From assembly GCA_029962745.1 (NCBI GenBank), contig CM057154.1:26252970-26316969 (forward strand): a stretch of 64,000 bases of DNA, read 5' to 3'. The notes below the pieces were generated by a model, which made no database searches, was not told the DNA's origin, and saw nothing but the letters and a program-made list of their open reading frames with translations. Position numbers and translations under genes: made by a program. Positions 22,101 through 34,324 of this stretch are shown here, one piece after another; the stretch's first letter is position 1; each line of letters begins with the position of its first letter. The DNA is from Echinometra lucunter (Eukaryota; Echinodermata; Echinoidea; Camarodonta; Echinometridae).

Positions 22101-24140
22101 TAACACCTTATTTTTCCCTCCATTGGTCTCCTCTCGCTCTATCTTCTTTTTGCTTTATCTTCTTGTATTCTGCCTTAATTCGCATTTTCTTTCTTTATTT
22201 TATCTTTCTCTATACTGAAGCTGCAATGCTGTCTCCCTCTCCCTTCCTTTCACCATATACTATGTACGTGATGTATATATACATACTTTACGACCTTTCT
22301 TTCTGGCGCTGCACTCTCCCACCTCATTTCTCTTCCACGACTGACTCCCTTAACTCGGCTCTAAACATAATTGTAGAGGCTACGGAGACCATGAATCCTT
22401 ACGAAAAACGTACGATCGTCGTATGCCATCCCAGGGAGATCGTGCGATTGGAGGAATACGATCAGTTTACGATCACCCTACGATGACCGTAGAACAAATG
22501 CAAACGGGGCAGATGCTGCGACCCTTGGCTCTGCTTCGCTAAATTCAATTGTCCCCTCTTCATTCAATTTCACTCCATCTCGATATGTGTCTCCTCTTTT
22601 CTTTCTCTGTATACTTACGCGGTGGCTTTTCTCTCTCACACTCTTTTATGCTCTTATGTTTCTGCAAACGTCAATTTGTGATTTTCTTTCTCCATGCTGT
22701 TGCTTTCCTATTATGACTTGTGCAGTAAATACATGAATGAAGAAGACATTAAGGTTTGAATTGAAATGCACATGGTTGTAAATTATTTTATTTACTATCT
22801 AATTCAATCCGATTCAGTTTGCCATGTTTTACCTTGTTTCGCATTCAACAAAATATTACACAATTTCATTTAATACAAATTCAATCGGCTACATATTGAG
22901 CTTCCCAGTAATTCATACACATGAATATATGCCAGTTACCAGTCGGTCTTTGATAGTTTTGCTTATTTGTTATGATTAAGTACGTAACGGCTGCTTCACG
23001 TATAATGACATCTCAGCAAATAAACTTACCGTGAACATAATTATACAAGGTTATAATCTACAAACAAAATGGAAATTATTGAATGGGAGCAAGTAATTTT
23101 TAGATAGGAAAACAGATCCTTCAGACAAGACAGATAACGCTAATGTTAATATATGAATAAAAGTTGAATCAAATAATTTAACAAACATTGTGTATTACAG
23201 TCATGTACCTTTATCAATAAAAAAAAATGAACGAAAACAAACATACCGTACAAATTTCTTCTAACGAAGGCGATATAAACTCTCTTTATTGCAATGATGA
23301 AACAATAATTATAAAAAAATGACATTTCATTCTGTAGGTTTTACTGCCAAAATATTCATACATGTATTCATTTGTTGTTTCATGACACTACAGTTGACAA
23401 TATCTATAGTCCACAGGTCTTGATATTTACAATCTAAATATCTGTACAATCTATAAATCAGTTAAGGCAAGCAGTAGTCATTCACACCCCGAATGTGGGC
23501 ACTACATTACGTCAAAGCGATATTTATAGGCTTAAAGATTATATCTGTACAGCCTTTGCAGACATCAAACATGGTAAAAGTCCTATAACACGGGTTTCAT
23601 TTTCCATCAAGCGAGAAAAATGAGTAAACAAGTATACAGGAAAACAGTATAAAACACAGCATACAATAGCCATGCTACAAATGCACATTTCAAATACTAC
23701 TGCAATGTTGTTCCCCTAATAAGATGTTCCCTATATACCAAGCAAACTGGCAAAATCATTATACGACATAGGGACAATGTTGGGCTATAAAGTATGATAT
23801 CATTAAAAACACTGTTCACAGGTACAATAACTATAATGAAACTCGAAAGGAAAGGTCACTATAATGATACTAGAGAATAATCTTTTACCAATGTGCAGGA
23901 TGTCACTTAATTGGACTTCTTGCCCTTCATACATGTCATATCAGGTCAATACTGATCTTGAAAAATACATAATCATGATCATCACAGCTTTGCAATGGGA
24001 AATAAAGAGGCGTCCCCATGATACCGATAAAACAACTATAATCCAATCATTCGACAGATATTATATTTAATAAGATTAGATTTTCAGAACATCGTGAGGA
24101 TATTCATGATTAATAAAATACGAAAAAGAAATTACTTTCT

Positions 24141-24394
24141 CTTTTAGTACCATGCTAACTACAGCATCAGCAATGGCAGCTTTATCAGAAATTAGCCAAG
24201 ATTATATAGAAGATCTGCTCATTATTAGTTTCTATTTCCCACCTCTCTGGTTGGATATAATATCAGCTCCTGTAAATAATCTCATGATTAACTACATAAC
24301 GATAAACATGATAAAAAAGAGCATATGCATTATTTTCAATACGGTTACATATTCATGTCACATTATATACAGTGAACAAAGAATCGCTTTGTGA
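24141..24394 (+). other. Open frame conserved between block P copies (uncertain coding)
   Basis: The plus-strand frame encodes MLTTASAMAALSEISQDYIE then LLIISFYFPPLWLDI and so on, about 80 residues, preceded by a pyrimidine tract and TTTTAG. The equivalent frame in block P copy 3 (46972-47178) is open, with roughly as many silent as replacement changes, and the start of copy 4 (52899 onward) continues it. Copy 3 has lost the AG at the putative acceptor. It could be a decaying exon; no family is recognised. Confidence 0.25.
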
Positions 24395-25624
24395 GAGTAT
24401 AATGCGTTAATAAAGACATCTACTCGTCATACTTTAAACACTTATTTACACATATTTTAGTCCACAGAGAATGTTTAAACCAGGAGCAGACATAGTTTAA
24501 AACAAACCTTTTTTATTGTGAATTCAGGCTAATAATTACATCTGAAGAAAGATATGATATTTGACTCTTTTCGATTATATGCTTATTATGGACATTTTGA
24601 CACTTCTCACAAGCAAGCGTAATTCAGTCAATGTGGGCAGTACAGACTGAGGAGTATATATATATATATATCTTCATCTTAAATACACTCTCATATTCAC
24701 TGAGATTATACTGTCATAGACTTCTTTCCACTTTATTGAAAGATAGTGGAGATGGGTTTTGTATTTTTTTTTCCTTTTTCCTCCCCTCCTCTCTTGTTCC
24801 GAAACATACTGCACTAAATATGGCTTTCTGTCTGGTCTTTTGATTCCTTTTTTTTTACTTGAGTTTTGGATGTACTCTATTCTTGTTTTCTCTTCCTCTG
24901 TTTACTAAGGTTCAGTAATGTTATTGATGTGCTCGTAATCAGCGCAGATATATTTTGTGCTCTTTGCGAGCAAAGAAGCTGCAAAGAACAAGAATATCCC
25001 CCTAAATACGAACTGAAACTGCGTTACATCAACATATTTTTTTAATCTAAAAAAAAAATACAACGCATATTTGACTGATATATTCATACCCAACTCCTTT
25101 TATTAAGGTATATCATTAAGTGGAATGAGTTGTGTAGACTTCTAATTACCCACATAACGATATTTTAGAGCTAAGATGAAGATGGTTACCGGTGAAGAAG
25201 CTTGCATGCTACCAACTGATTTGCTGCATGAGGGTCATCTGCCCAATGCGTTCAGATAGACCTGCTGGTATTATTTGTTGCTTGACGTCCTATAGCTCGA
25301 GCATTATCGCCTAGCTCACTACAATTTATGAACACATGAACATGAAAGAGACAGTTGTGGATAAAACTCAATACACTAAATATCATGTAACTCAGAACAA
25401 ACACCATTGCATGAACAGAATTAATGTATGTTTATTCACATTTGAATTTTACAACATCCATTCATGACTGCACCTTCAGTAACCATCGTAACAGAAAGTT
25501 TCAAAGTTAGTGTCATTTCGTGGTGTAAAGGAACGTTTTTGCGTTTATGTGATTTTTCTTTTTCGTTTTTCTAATTATGAATTATTAAAATGAATTGGTT
25601 AAAGTTTTGTTCGTAATCAGTCTT

Positions 25625-26474
25625 TTATAACATCATGACGTCAAAATATGATTCCATCACTGGGTTTACACCGCCTACAATCACTGCGGCCGTACATACT
25701 TAAGTTGGGAACTTGGGGCACCCCAGGTTTGGAGCACTCCAAATCTGGGGCACTCATTTGGGGCACTCCAAACATGGAGCATCCCCCAAAGAGCTTTTCA
25801 TACTGGGTATTGGGGCACCCCAGGACCGCTCATGGGGCACCCGACCACTCATGGAGCGCTTCAAGGCCCAGTATGAATAAGGCAGAAGAAGCCTTAAAAA
25901 TCTTTAAACTAAGACTTTAATCTGATGTGCTTCAGCAAATCAATTCTAGGGATGGTCCCTTGACAAAGGGAAGTTTATTGTTATTACCTCACAAAAAGAC
26001 AAGCACTTTCTCCTTTTTTTAATTTTTGGAATTTACAAGTAGAGTTCTGGTAAAAGTGAAAGCAAATTTGTAAGCTTTATTACTCTCCTATTATTCCCCC
26101 ATTGAACATGTTGAAGAATACCCCAGAGGTAATGGTTCCTGAAAAAGGTCACGTGTGAAATACTCTCATATTTCAACTATGAAAAGAAAAATTATTACCA
26201 ATATGGAACAAATTCTCAGGTCAAACGTAAACTTTATTTCCACAATTATGCAAAATGCATGTGTAGTATTTTTCTCTTCATGTCATTTATCAGCATGACT
26301 GAGTCAGTGTGTTATCATTTTGACGATTCTAAAATCTAACAAAGCATAAATATTCTTTTCTGGATGATCACATGACCAGAAGTCAGGTATATCTTTGAAA
26401 AGAATATATTAAGTAGTCATGACATTTATATTCTTTCCTTAAAGAAAAATATGAAGTAGTCATGATATTACAAG
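25625..26474. repeat. Unique stretch with G-rich degenerate repeat
   Basis: About 25705-25865 holds imperfect units of the form TGGGGCACTCC/CCCAGG. TTCATACTGGG (25797-25807) is exactly repeated inverted as CCCAGTATGAA (25867-25877), suggesting a small foldback. From 25920 to 26474 I see no gene or repeat. Confidence 0.5.
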
Positions 26475-26484
26475 ATATACCTAC

Positions 26485-26545
26485 CTTCCTCGTTATTTAC
26501 GGCAAATTCTCTTGCCATTCTCTTGACCAGGTCCAAGAAACCGTG
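26485..26545 (-). CDS. Candidate 61-nt exon, unidentified gene
   Basis: The minus strand reads CTGTAG then an open 61-nt segment encoding HGFLDLVKRMAREFAVNNEE, then GTAGGT. Splice sites and amphipathic composition are plausible. A 61-nt open segment can easily be chance, no neighbouring exon in matching phase was found, and no family is recognised. Confidence 0.2.
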
Positions 26546-26657
26546 CTACAGCAGACCATAGATGAACTAAATATAAAAGATATTTAATAAAAGGAAGGTA
26601 TCGGGTTAAAAGATGAAATAAATCTGTGAGATATTAGTGTTGCTGCTTGTTGATGTG

Positions 26658-26960
26658 TTATCTATGGAGACCCTGAAGTACGCTCCACAACAGGTCATGT
26701 GCGACTTGAATTTCGCTGCCAACTTTGCACCCCAGTCGCGAAATTTGGATGCGAAATTCATGACATGGGATGCGAGATTCATGACCCGCGACGTGAAGTT
26801 CGGGACCTGGGATGCGAAATTCATGATCCGCGATGCGAGGTTCAGGACCTGGGATGCGAAATACATGACCTGGGATGCAAAATTCATTACCCGTGATGCG
26901 AAAATTCATGTCGCACATGACCTGTTATCAAGCGTACTTCAGGGCCACCATAGTTATCGA
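26658..26960. mobile_element. Foldback element with a ~20-bp minisatellite interior
   Basis: Arms of about 55 bp (26658-26715 and 26899-26960) are inverted copies. They include 17 exactly pairing bases, AACAGGTCATGTGCGAC against GTCGCACATGACCTGTT, and CCCTGAAGTACGCT against AGCGTACTTCAGGG. Between them are about nine imperfect ~20-21-bp units of the form GGGATGCGAAATTCATGACC, alternating CCTGGG and CCGCG variants. All three plus-strand frames are free of stops over much of the array, which is a by-product of the repeat. No transposase is present and the target duplication is unclear. Confidence 0.75.
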
Positions 26961-27037
26961 AGGTGACTTCTGTCATGCACAACTGTTTCACAAATACCGT
27001 TAATGGACACTGCTCACTCTCAAATTCCCCATGAAAG

Positions 27038-27541
27038 CATGAAAATCCACTTTGAGGAGGGGGGGGGGGGGATAGTTGAATTTCGGACTATTTTTTTTCC
27101 CTCTAACACACATTTCAATATCAATTTTGCAAGCGAGCGAACAAAAAATAACAATTTTTTTTTTTAATCGCATTTTAGAATAAATATTCTGAAATATGAC
27201 GAGCGAGCGAAGCGAACGAGCCAAAAATGGCTACATTTCCTGTTTTTAATCGAATTTTAGAAAAGAAATTTAAAATATGTCGAACGAGTGAAGCAAGCGA
27301 GCCAAAAATAACCACTTTTTTGGTTTTCAATCAAAGTTTTGAAGAGCGGAAAATGGTATGTTAGAGTACTTCACAGCTTGAATATGATTCTTATGACAGC
27401 ATCTACTTCTTTACAAATTACTGTATGATTTTTCTTTTCAGTCCTTAAAATTTCTGGGGGGGGGGCAACTGGGGGGGGGGGGCAAAGCTTCTGAGTGAGG
27501 GGCAAATGCCCCCCATGCCCCCCCCCTTGGTGCCGCCACTG
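27038..27541. mobile_element. Non-autonomous hAT-like element with perfect 8-bp duplication
   Basis: Flanked by CATGAAAG at 27030-27037 and 27542-27549, an exact 8-bp direct repeat as made by hAT transposases. The right end, read inward on the minus strand, is CAGTGGCGGCACCAAGGGGG. The left end reads CATGAAAATCCACTTTGAGG. The interior has poly-G tracts and repeated GAGCGAGCGAAGCGAACGAG modules, each followed by CCAAAAAT and a T run. No transposase frame. A relative in opposite orientation starts at 42968. Confidence 0.85.
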
Positions 27542-27765
27542 CATGAAAGCCCAAGACCTTGCGTCTATAAGAATGCCATGGTAGGCAACACTTGTTGATA
27601 TCCCATTAACCTGTATGAGGTAGTGTTGCAGCTATAAGGAGGGTTCCAGAGCTTTTAGACCAGGAGCCTGAGACATCTTGACTTACCCCATCGAGCCCAG
27701 AAGGTTTGAACCCTGAAATATATTTAGCCCATGACTGTGAGTCAGGAAATGGGTGTCAGCTGGTA

Positions 27766-28110
27766 CCAATTATAGGGCGGGGGCGACCCTCAGGCCCCCT
27801 CGAAAATGCCCCAAATGTGGGAAAATTCAACCCACTGAGCTCATGGATGAAACTTGGTCAAAGTGGAAGTGCACAAGGGGCACATTACAAAAATATAAAA
27901 GCTGACATCCCAGGTGGTCGGAAAGGGGCAGCTGACCCCCCTCGAAAATGCCCCTAGTGCGGGAAAATTTACCCGGCTGAGCCCATGGACCAAAATTTTC
28001 CACAAGATAGCAATATAGGTGTATATTACAAAAATATAAAAGCTGACACCATAACTGGTTGGAAAATACCAGTTGACACCTCTCAAACTCCCCCCCCCCC
28101 CCCCCCCCCG
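27766..28110. repeat. 141-bp tandem repeat ending in a C tract
   Basis: Two full units and a partial third. The word ATTACAAAAATATAAAAGCT recurs at 27884 and 28025, giving a 141-bp period, and CCTCGAAAATGCCCC recurs in step. It ends in a long C tract at about 28090-28110. It lies within or just upstream of the 3' part of SMG6. Confidence 0.85.
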
Positions 28111-28439
28111 CCATCAGATTTCCCCCTTCTCCGGGGCAGAAGTCCTAAGAACCTGTGTACAAAACATCAAACCTCCCAAAAAACACAAGGGTAAGCAGGC
28201 AAGGCTTGCCATACTATTAATTTTGCAGTAGATTAATTATATCGCGACAGCGCGCACTGTTAATGCTGCAATATAGCTAGCTGCACTGCATATCACTATG
28301 CCCTATGCTGCTGTAGGCTATCACATTGCCAAAGTATGTGGAAATTTTAAATATTAATATTTACATTTATGTTATGCACATGTCTATCCCATGGGATGCT
28401 CAAGGCACCTAGAAAGTATTATTTTCCTATGTGGTACCC

Positions 28440-28540
28440 ATTCACTACTCCTGGTAGACAGTGACAAATTTAGATTTGTGTCTTGCCAAAGAACATTAGT
28501 GCCGCAGCAGGACTTGGGACTGTGAACCATGTAAAGCACA
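28440..28540 (-). mobile_element. SINE 3' fragment
   Basis: The minus strand contains GCGGCACTAATGTTCTTTGG and CAAGACACAAATCTAAATTT, the tail shared with 44455-44395 and, in part, 55735-55640. These are tail parts of a second tRNA-derived SINE family; the tRNA-like head is not preserved here. Confidence 0.5.
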
Positions 28541-28796
28541 GTCAAGTTGAAAAATTAATGCTAATAAAATTGTGTTCAGCGATGTGAAGGATCTCATAGG
28601 TAGAAAGTCAAAAGGTCAACAAAATAAAATCGATAAATTTTGTCAGTAGATTTGGAAATGTTGTGAAGTGAAGCCAATATCTGGGATATGGGAGCTTGTC
28701 CACAAACTTTGGAGTTTACAAAGTTGTATGTCCGTGGTGCCTTGTATTTGTGCTGACACTCAAAAATTTTCCATCACTTTCTGTCTCTTTCATCAG

Positions 28797-28878
28797 GGTA
28801 ACAATGATGATCACATTCTCCGATGCTGCATGCATTACTGTTCAGACAACGCTAGACAATATATGCCTGCGGACAAAG
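28797..28878 (+). CDS. SMG6: SMG6 penultimate coding exon (PIN domain)
   Basis: An 82-nt exon with acceptor TTTCATCAG and donor GTATTT. It encodes GNNDDHILRCCMHYCSDNAR followed by QYMPADK. This matches the second half of the PIN nuclease domain of SMG6/EST1A, the endonuclease that cuts transcripts near premature stop codons in nonsense-mediated decay. The acidic NNDD is where family knowledge places one of the three catalytic aspartates. The exon starts in phase 0 and leaves one nucleotide, which joins the next exon at 29552 without shifting the frame. The preceding exon with the rest of the PIN domain was not found in this contig. Confidence 0.85.
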
Positions 28879-29551
28879 GTATTTTTTCCAACTAGCCTCT
28901 TTAAACCTCTTAAGTTATCTTTTGAAACGAAATCTGTTATGGCCATTGTCTGAGGAAAGATACTGCATACTTTGGGGAAATATAGTAAGAATGGAATAAT
29001 TGTGAATAGTAGAGGAAGACTCTTGGTTTGCTCATTGCTGTAAACTCTTACCATTATAAGGATATTGCATGACTTCCTGCCAGTGTTGTGCGTAATGCTG
29101 TTACTTAGTACATCGTAAGGAAATACCCCAGATTTATCTGCAAGTCATTGAAATCCAACTGCGGATTTTCAAAAAAGTGATTGAGGAATTAAGGGAAAAT
29201 GATGACTTAGTCAATGGGACCTCAAATTTTTCTTCAAGTTAGGACTATGGTAGCAACTAATATTTGTTGTACTGTATGCATTACCAAGTTCCTCAGAGAG
29301 AACTTAAAGCTATTTGTCTCCTAGTTACTTCCTTGTAAGCCTACAAATGCTTTTTTAGCAGTCAGGTAAAATAACCAACCAACCAACCAAACAACCTCCC
29401 AATCAAAATTGTGACTCATTACTACAAGGATATATGCATGCCAAGCCAGAATGTCCATGCTTCAATCTTTCTCAGATGAAGGTATGACTCATAGATGATC
29501 AGAGTCATGTAACAAATGACTGTAAGTTTCATGTTTTCTTTGTGATCTTAG

Positions 29552-29679
29552 ATGCGCCACTGCAGATTGAGCGAGAGGTGGTCCTACTGACCAATGACCG
29601 CAACCTGAGGGTCAAAGCCATCCAGCAGAATGTACCAGTCAAGGATATCATCTTGTTCGTCAGATGGGCTAAAGTCTGA
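29552..29679 (+). CDS. SMG6: SMG6 last coding exon with stop
   Basis: The acceptor TTTGTGATCTTAG precedes a 128-nt segment encoding APLQIEREVVLLTNDRNLRV followed by KAIQQNVPVKDIILFVRWAKV and TGA. Human SMG6 ends in the same way, with VVLLTDDRNLRVKA and a terminal W-A-V. The TNDRNL segment holds the third acidic residue of the PIN active site. The splice phase matches the exon at 28797-28878. The first AATAAA I see downstream is at 30955-30960; whether it is used is unknown. The gene runs convergently toward SHPK copy 2. Confidence 0.9.
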
Positions 29680-32600
29680 AGGAAGACCAATGACACCTTG
29701 AAGAAAGTCTCGTGGGATTTTTCCATGTTCCTTTAGCATTGCCTTGAAAGCAAAAAAAGAAGTTCTGAAGATGGCTGTAGACCAGCAAAATAATGTTAGT
29801 GAATCTGGACACAGTCACTTGGACTAAGGAGACCAAGCAACATATTCTTACAGTCTAAAACTTGGAAGTTCTTGGGAAGAAAGTTGGTGAATATGTCATG
29901 TATTTATATGATTGTTCCTCTTCCCAAAATATGTAGAATCATATTGCTGCATTGGAGTTGATTGACATAGTATTAAGGTCCTGTTGGCAAGTGACGTAAG
30001 ATTGAAGATCATCCATAAATTGAATAAGTGGAAGATAAGGAGTTAAGTACACATTTTGACCATAATGTCACCTGAGAGCTAGTTAGGCATTAGTACCATC
30101 ACACAGTCAGTGCCCTTCTGGCTATCTCCCGGCAATATTCGGTTTGGCATGGTCCCACTCATTGGGATTAGGCTGGAGGGATCTAAGTTTTTGATGCACA
30201 GATTTGACTTTCAAATTGTTGGATCGTAAGATGTTAATGAAAAGCTCAGTAATTGTAAGGGAAGCAATGTCAAGAGAGACTGTGCAGTAATGCTTTTCAC
30301 AATTTTCTGTGGCGTCATGTTTTGAACTGAAAAAAAAAAAATTATCGTACGGTATTCTTTAGAGGTTTTTTTCATTAATTTCTTGTTGAATTCAATTCAT
30401 CTTTGCTTTCATCGGGAAGAATTTTGCAATGAAGAAAATGAATATGATACTTGAATGAAATATGAATTTATGTGCCTTTCGATATCGTATTCTAAACTAC
30501 TGTTTTCCATCGTGTCCTACATACATCCGGTTGAAAATGAAACCATGTAAGTCCACCAAAAGACCATCATAGGATGAGTGCATCATATGCCACTCCCATG
30601 TACATATTGGGTCACATACATGCTATGTCACAACTTGACAAAAAAATGCTGTTTGACTTTGTGAAAGAATTCAATTTACTTCAACCCTTTATTTGCCAAA
30701 GATGCAAATTTCCACTAACCATATGCATGGACCTCACAGTACAGACTTTGGTATGTCTCCCTTCATATGCACATTGCAGTCCCTGGACAAGATATTGTGC
30801 TTTTTGGGGAAATTGTGCAGCAGATAGCATTTCATTAATTTTTGCAATTCTGTTACTAGTATTTCACAGTAAAATAGAAGAAAGGAGAATCTGCTATATT
30901 GTTAACCAAAGCAATGGCTTGGTGATAAACAGACTAATGTGTTTTAATTCATGAAATAAAAAGTGTTGCAAAGTTACAAAACTGTTTGTAAACACAGTGG
31001 TCAGTGGTTCATTTCCTTTGCTTAGATTGGTGGTCATTCCTCTACGATTTGAAGAATTTTTGTCTCATTTTTCTATTTGCAAATAACTCCCATATTCCCA
31101 TAATATGCCTGGAACTTGGTGTGTGCACTCCATCTATGTTGAGTTTAGTAATCCCAAGTGCATGGTAGATGTTGGTGCTTGGAGATGCATGCCCCATCAC
31201 TTTGTTGAACAATTCGTGCAGCGTTAACATGAACCGTCGCATGCATCCCTTGAAGAGGATGCCCTTAGTCAGGACCTGACACCAACAGGTCCTCAGGACA
31301 TGTGGGCTTCTACAGTTGAGTTCTGGATCCCCAAAATTTCAACAATTTCAACACAGGGCTCAATGCATTTTGACCCAAGAAATTTGGCCCGGACCCCTTC
31401 AAAATGTAGTTAGTGTGGAGCCTGGCCTTACCGTACTCAACAGAATTTTTTGATCCTCGGGCACTGGCTACATCTTTTGGGAAACTCCTCCGGTTGTATG
31501 GTGCATTCTCCCTTGACATTTGTCCATGTCATAGTTTCACACTTACATCTTCCAAATTCTGAAAATTGAACCCTTCACCAAACATGATACCATGCCTTAA
31601 CTTCAACCCAGGACTTGACCTATAACCTAACCCTATATCTCTGACTGATTAAAGCCCATAGCAGCCACCACTGGAGCCCATGTAGGGGCACCAACCCTTC
31701 CATAACGTTGCATTGGCATCCATGTTCAGCAGTCTGGGGACACCAAGGTCAAGGGTCGAGCAGAGCGTACGATACTACGAATACATCTGTAGTAAAACAG
31801 CTACAGAAAAAAATTGGAAAGAACTGCACAATCCATGGTTAAGAGATACCACTTTACAAAGATTCCAAGTGTACGACATAATTACAACTTTCCCAGGGCT
31901 GGAGCAAACATTTTTTGACATGATTTTCTTTCACGGGTGGGTTGTCATTTTGGCCCCATTTGACCTCAGAAGATGCCAAGAACATTAGACTTTCAGTTCA
32001 TTGTAATTTATGAGATAGTGAATACCGGAACCAACCTGAGAATATTACGTATTTTTTTGTAAACTAAAACTTTCACCATAAGAACTATTAATAAAAAAAT
32101 AAGTGAAATCTGCTGTACCCATCTTGCTCTAACAAAGTAACTTTCTATGCCATTTTTGCCAAAGATTTGTCAATATATATATGTTTTTTCTTTTGATATG
32201 ATAAGAGGGTGACATTTTGCAGTGATGTAAAAAAGCTCAGTCAGTATGATTCTTGGACTGCTTTACATCGGTCATATGTTTGGATAGTAATTATCTTTAT
32301 TGTTCTTTATAAATGGCCCTTGGGAATCAGAAAGGCAAAAAATATAAAAGCAAAATTTAAGTTATTTCATATTCATTCATGCTTTCTAACAGTTCTTGTG
32401 TGCATATTTGATTGATTAGAATGGCAATTCAGACTCTTGAAAATGTTGTTGAAAAGATTTTCTTTTTCTTCTCGAAAAAAAGAGCTCTGAAGATGTGAAG
32501 TACTTTCTTATGACAAGTCAACTTTCTCCCATTTCTTCATAAGAAAGACAGGCATTTTAGTTATATATTTATATGATGATTACAAGCTTGAAGACATGAA

Positions 32601-33320
32601 TTGAAGAATTTATACATATAGGTATGTAATGCAGAGAGGAAAGTCTTGATGGTTAGCTTAATAAGCAGTTCTGATTCAATGGAAATATTATTTGTTTTCA
32701 CTGGAGAATACCAGACACAATGTGATTGCCAAGTACTACACTGCTGAAAAACCTTGTTGAGAGATTAATCTCACTAAACTGAATGAAAAAAAAAAAAGGT
32801 TTCATACTGTTTTTACCATCTCAAATTTGTACAATTTATCTGCTTTTTTTTGTTACGACAATAATTTTCAGTGAGAAAAGAAAATAAACTGATGTTTTAA
32901 AGACTCAATATCCAGAATCAGTTTGTGTGTTCTGTAGTGATGTCTTAAGTTGCTGGCATTATTTGATTTTGTATTTACACACATTTTCCATCTATATCCC
33001 AAACCAGAGTTATCTCAGCCTCAGGTGCTTAAGGCTCATTCCTATATTGGGGGGTTGCTCGTTTTTCTTTCTGAAGGGGTTTTAAACTCATTTTATAACA
33101 TGCAAGGGATCAAGTGCAAGACATTTGAAGCACAATCCTTTGTTGTATCAATGTAACTCATTTGTACAAAAAAATACACTTCAAAACCTCTGTGCCCCCC
33201 TCCCCCTCATGTCTGAACATGCCCTTTTAAGTGTGCAATTTGTTTAATTGAAGGAAAAAGGAAACTGTTGGGAACCTACATGAGTATGTGATATTACACA
33301 TGTAAACTAGTGCTTTAATT
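29680..33320. other. SMG6 3' flank, no recognisable gene
   Basis: Unique AT-rich sequence not repeated elsewhere in the window. The longest plus-strand frames (30574-30954, 126 codons; 31713-31988, 91 codons) show no domain, splice context or copy to compare, and look like chance. The start probably includes the SMG6 3' UTR. Confidence 0.6.
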
Positions 33321-33323
33321 GTA

Positions 33324-33499
33324 CACTGGAAACTCAATATACAGAGATCTGATATAACAATATTCCTGATATAACATGGTAACATTCTGGTCCCAGCTCT
33401 TCATATTTCTATTGTTTTTTACCCTGATATAACAAGATTCCTGCTATAACAAGGTAATTTTGTTGGTCCCAAGGACCTTGTTATACTGAGTTTCCACTG
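33324..33499. mobile_element. pogo/Tigger-like MITE, 176 bp
   Basis: Ends CACTGGAAACTCAATATAC and, inverted, CAGTGGAAACTCAGTATAAC, flanked by TA on both sides (33322-33323 and 33500-33501). The interior repeats CTGATATAACAAGATTCC-like words, typical of pogo-family MITEs. It has no coding capacity. Confidence 0.8.
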
Positions 33500-34324
33500 T
33501 ATTAGAAAGAAACATATGGGGCTGTTGGAAGAAGAGAGAAAAGTAAGTAAGAGGGAGAGACGGGAGTGAAAAAGGGAAAGAAATTGGAAGGGATAAAAGA
33601 AAAGGAAAAAGAAAGGGAGAGAAAACATAATCATACTAAGGTTAATAAACATTATTTGGCAATTAAACACATAAACATACAAAGAACCATAAAATTGCAG
33701 ACACATGAATATTATTCAAATACTTATTCCATAAAAAAAAGAGAATGTAAATCCTCATAGATGTATCTACTTGAACATGTGTAATCATGTGGAATAAAAA
33801 ATTTATATAGATCTATAACAGGCCATTAAAGCTCCGCCATTTTGTCCAGATCCATTAGAAGGCTGATCAAAGCACCATCAATATTCATGATCAAAAATGA
33901 ATAATTCATTTTGTAAGATGATTCCAAGGAATGGCGTGCGTTTGTGCATGATTTAAAACATGCCCATCAGCTAAAAACATGCGCAATAAATGCACAATAA
34001 ATGCGCGTTAAATCAAAGTGTTACAATAAAATTGATACGCGCAAAAGATGCGAATAATGCAAGTCTTATCAATATCATGGCGATAACGGGTGCTTATCGG
34101 CCCCTTCAAATGATCCGAAAGAGGCGGGGCCTAATGTCATTCGCGTAATGATATCTGCGCGTGCTGCTTTTCGTCTAGTAAATTTATTATATGTCTATGA
34201 TCTATAACCTACTGTATGGAAGGCAAGTTTGACATTACCAACATTTTGTAGGCAAAAAAATTCTTCACTTATTGAATCATGGCTTTATAGTGGAAAGTTA
34301 ATGCATTTTAAGATGATACTTTCT
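33500..34324. other. Intergenic, no gene recognised
   Basis: An A/G-rich stretch at 33530-33630, then unique sequence. A GCGC-containing patch at 33930-34170 has repeated ATGCGCAATAA-like words, but no frame or clear boundaries. Confidence 0.5.

Larger units (their letters stand above)
16399..25625. repeat. Block P, copy 2 (longest)
   Basis: 16399-23560 matches 3090-9740, and 23490-25625 matches 46300-49270 and 52899-55275. Differences from copy 1 include a CACTA-like insertion (16923-17190), a shorter GAA tract, a 507-bp tandem duplication (20121-21158) and a 300-400-bp replaced stretch near 6555-6890/20050. From 22500 to 24140 and 24400 to 25625 I see no gene, only AT-rich sequence conserved between block copies. 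Homology to the other P copies stops at about 25625, where the SMG6 region begins. Confidence 0.85.

Noticed and set aside
26730..26910. CRISPR-like array
   Set aside because: Units are contiguous ~20-bp imperfect repeats without spacers, inside inverted arms, in an animal genome.
30574..30954. 126-codon ORF downstream of SMG6
   Set aside because: No domain, no splice context and no conserved copy; length is within chance for AT-rich DNA scanned in six frames.
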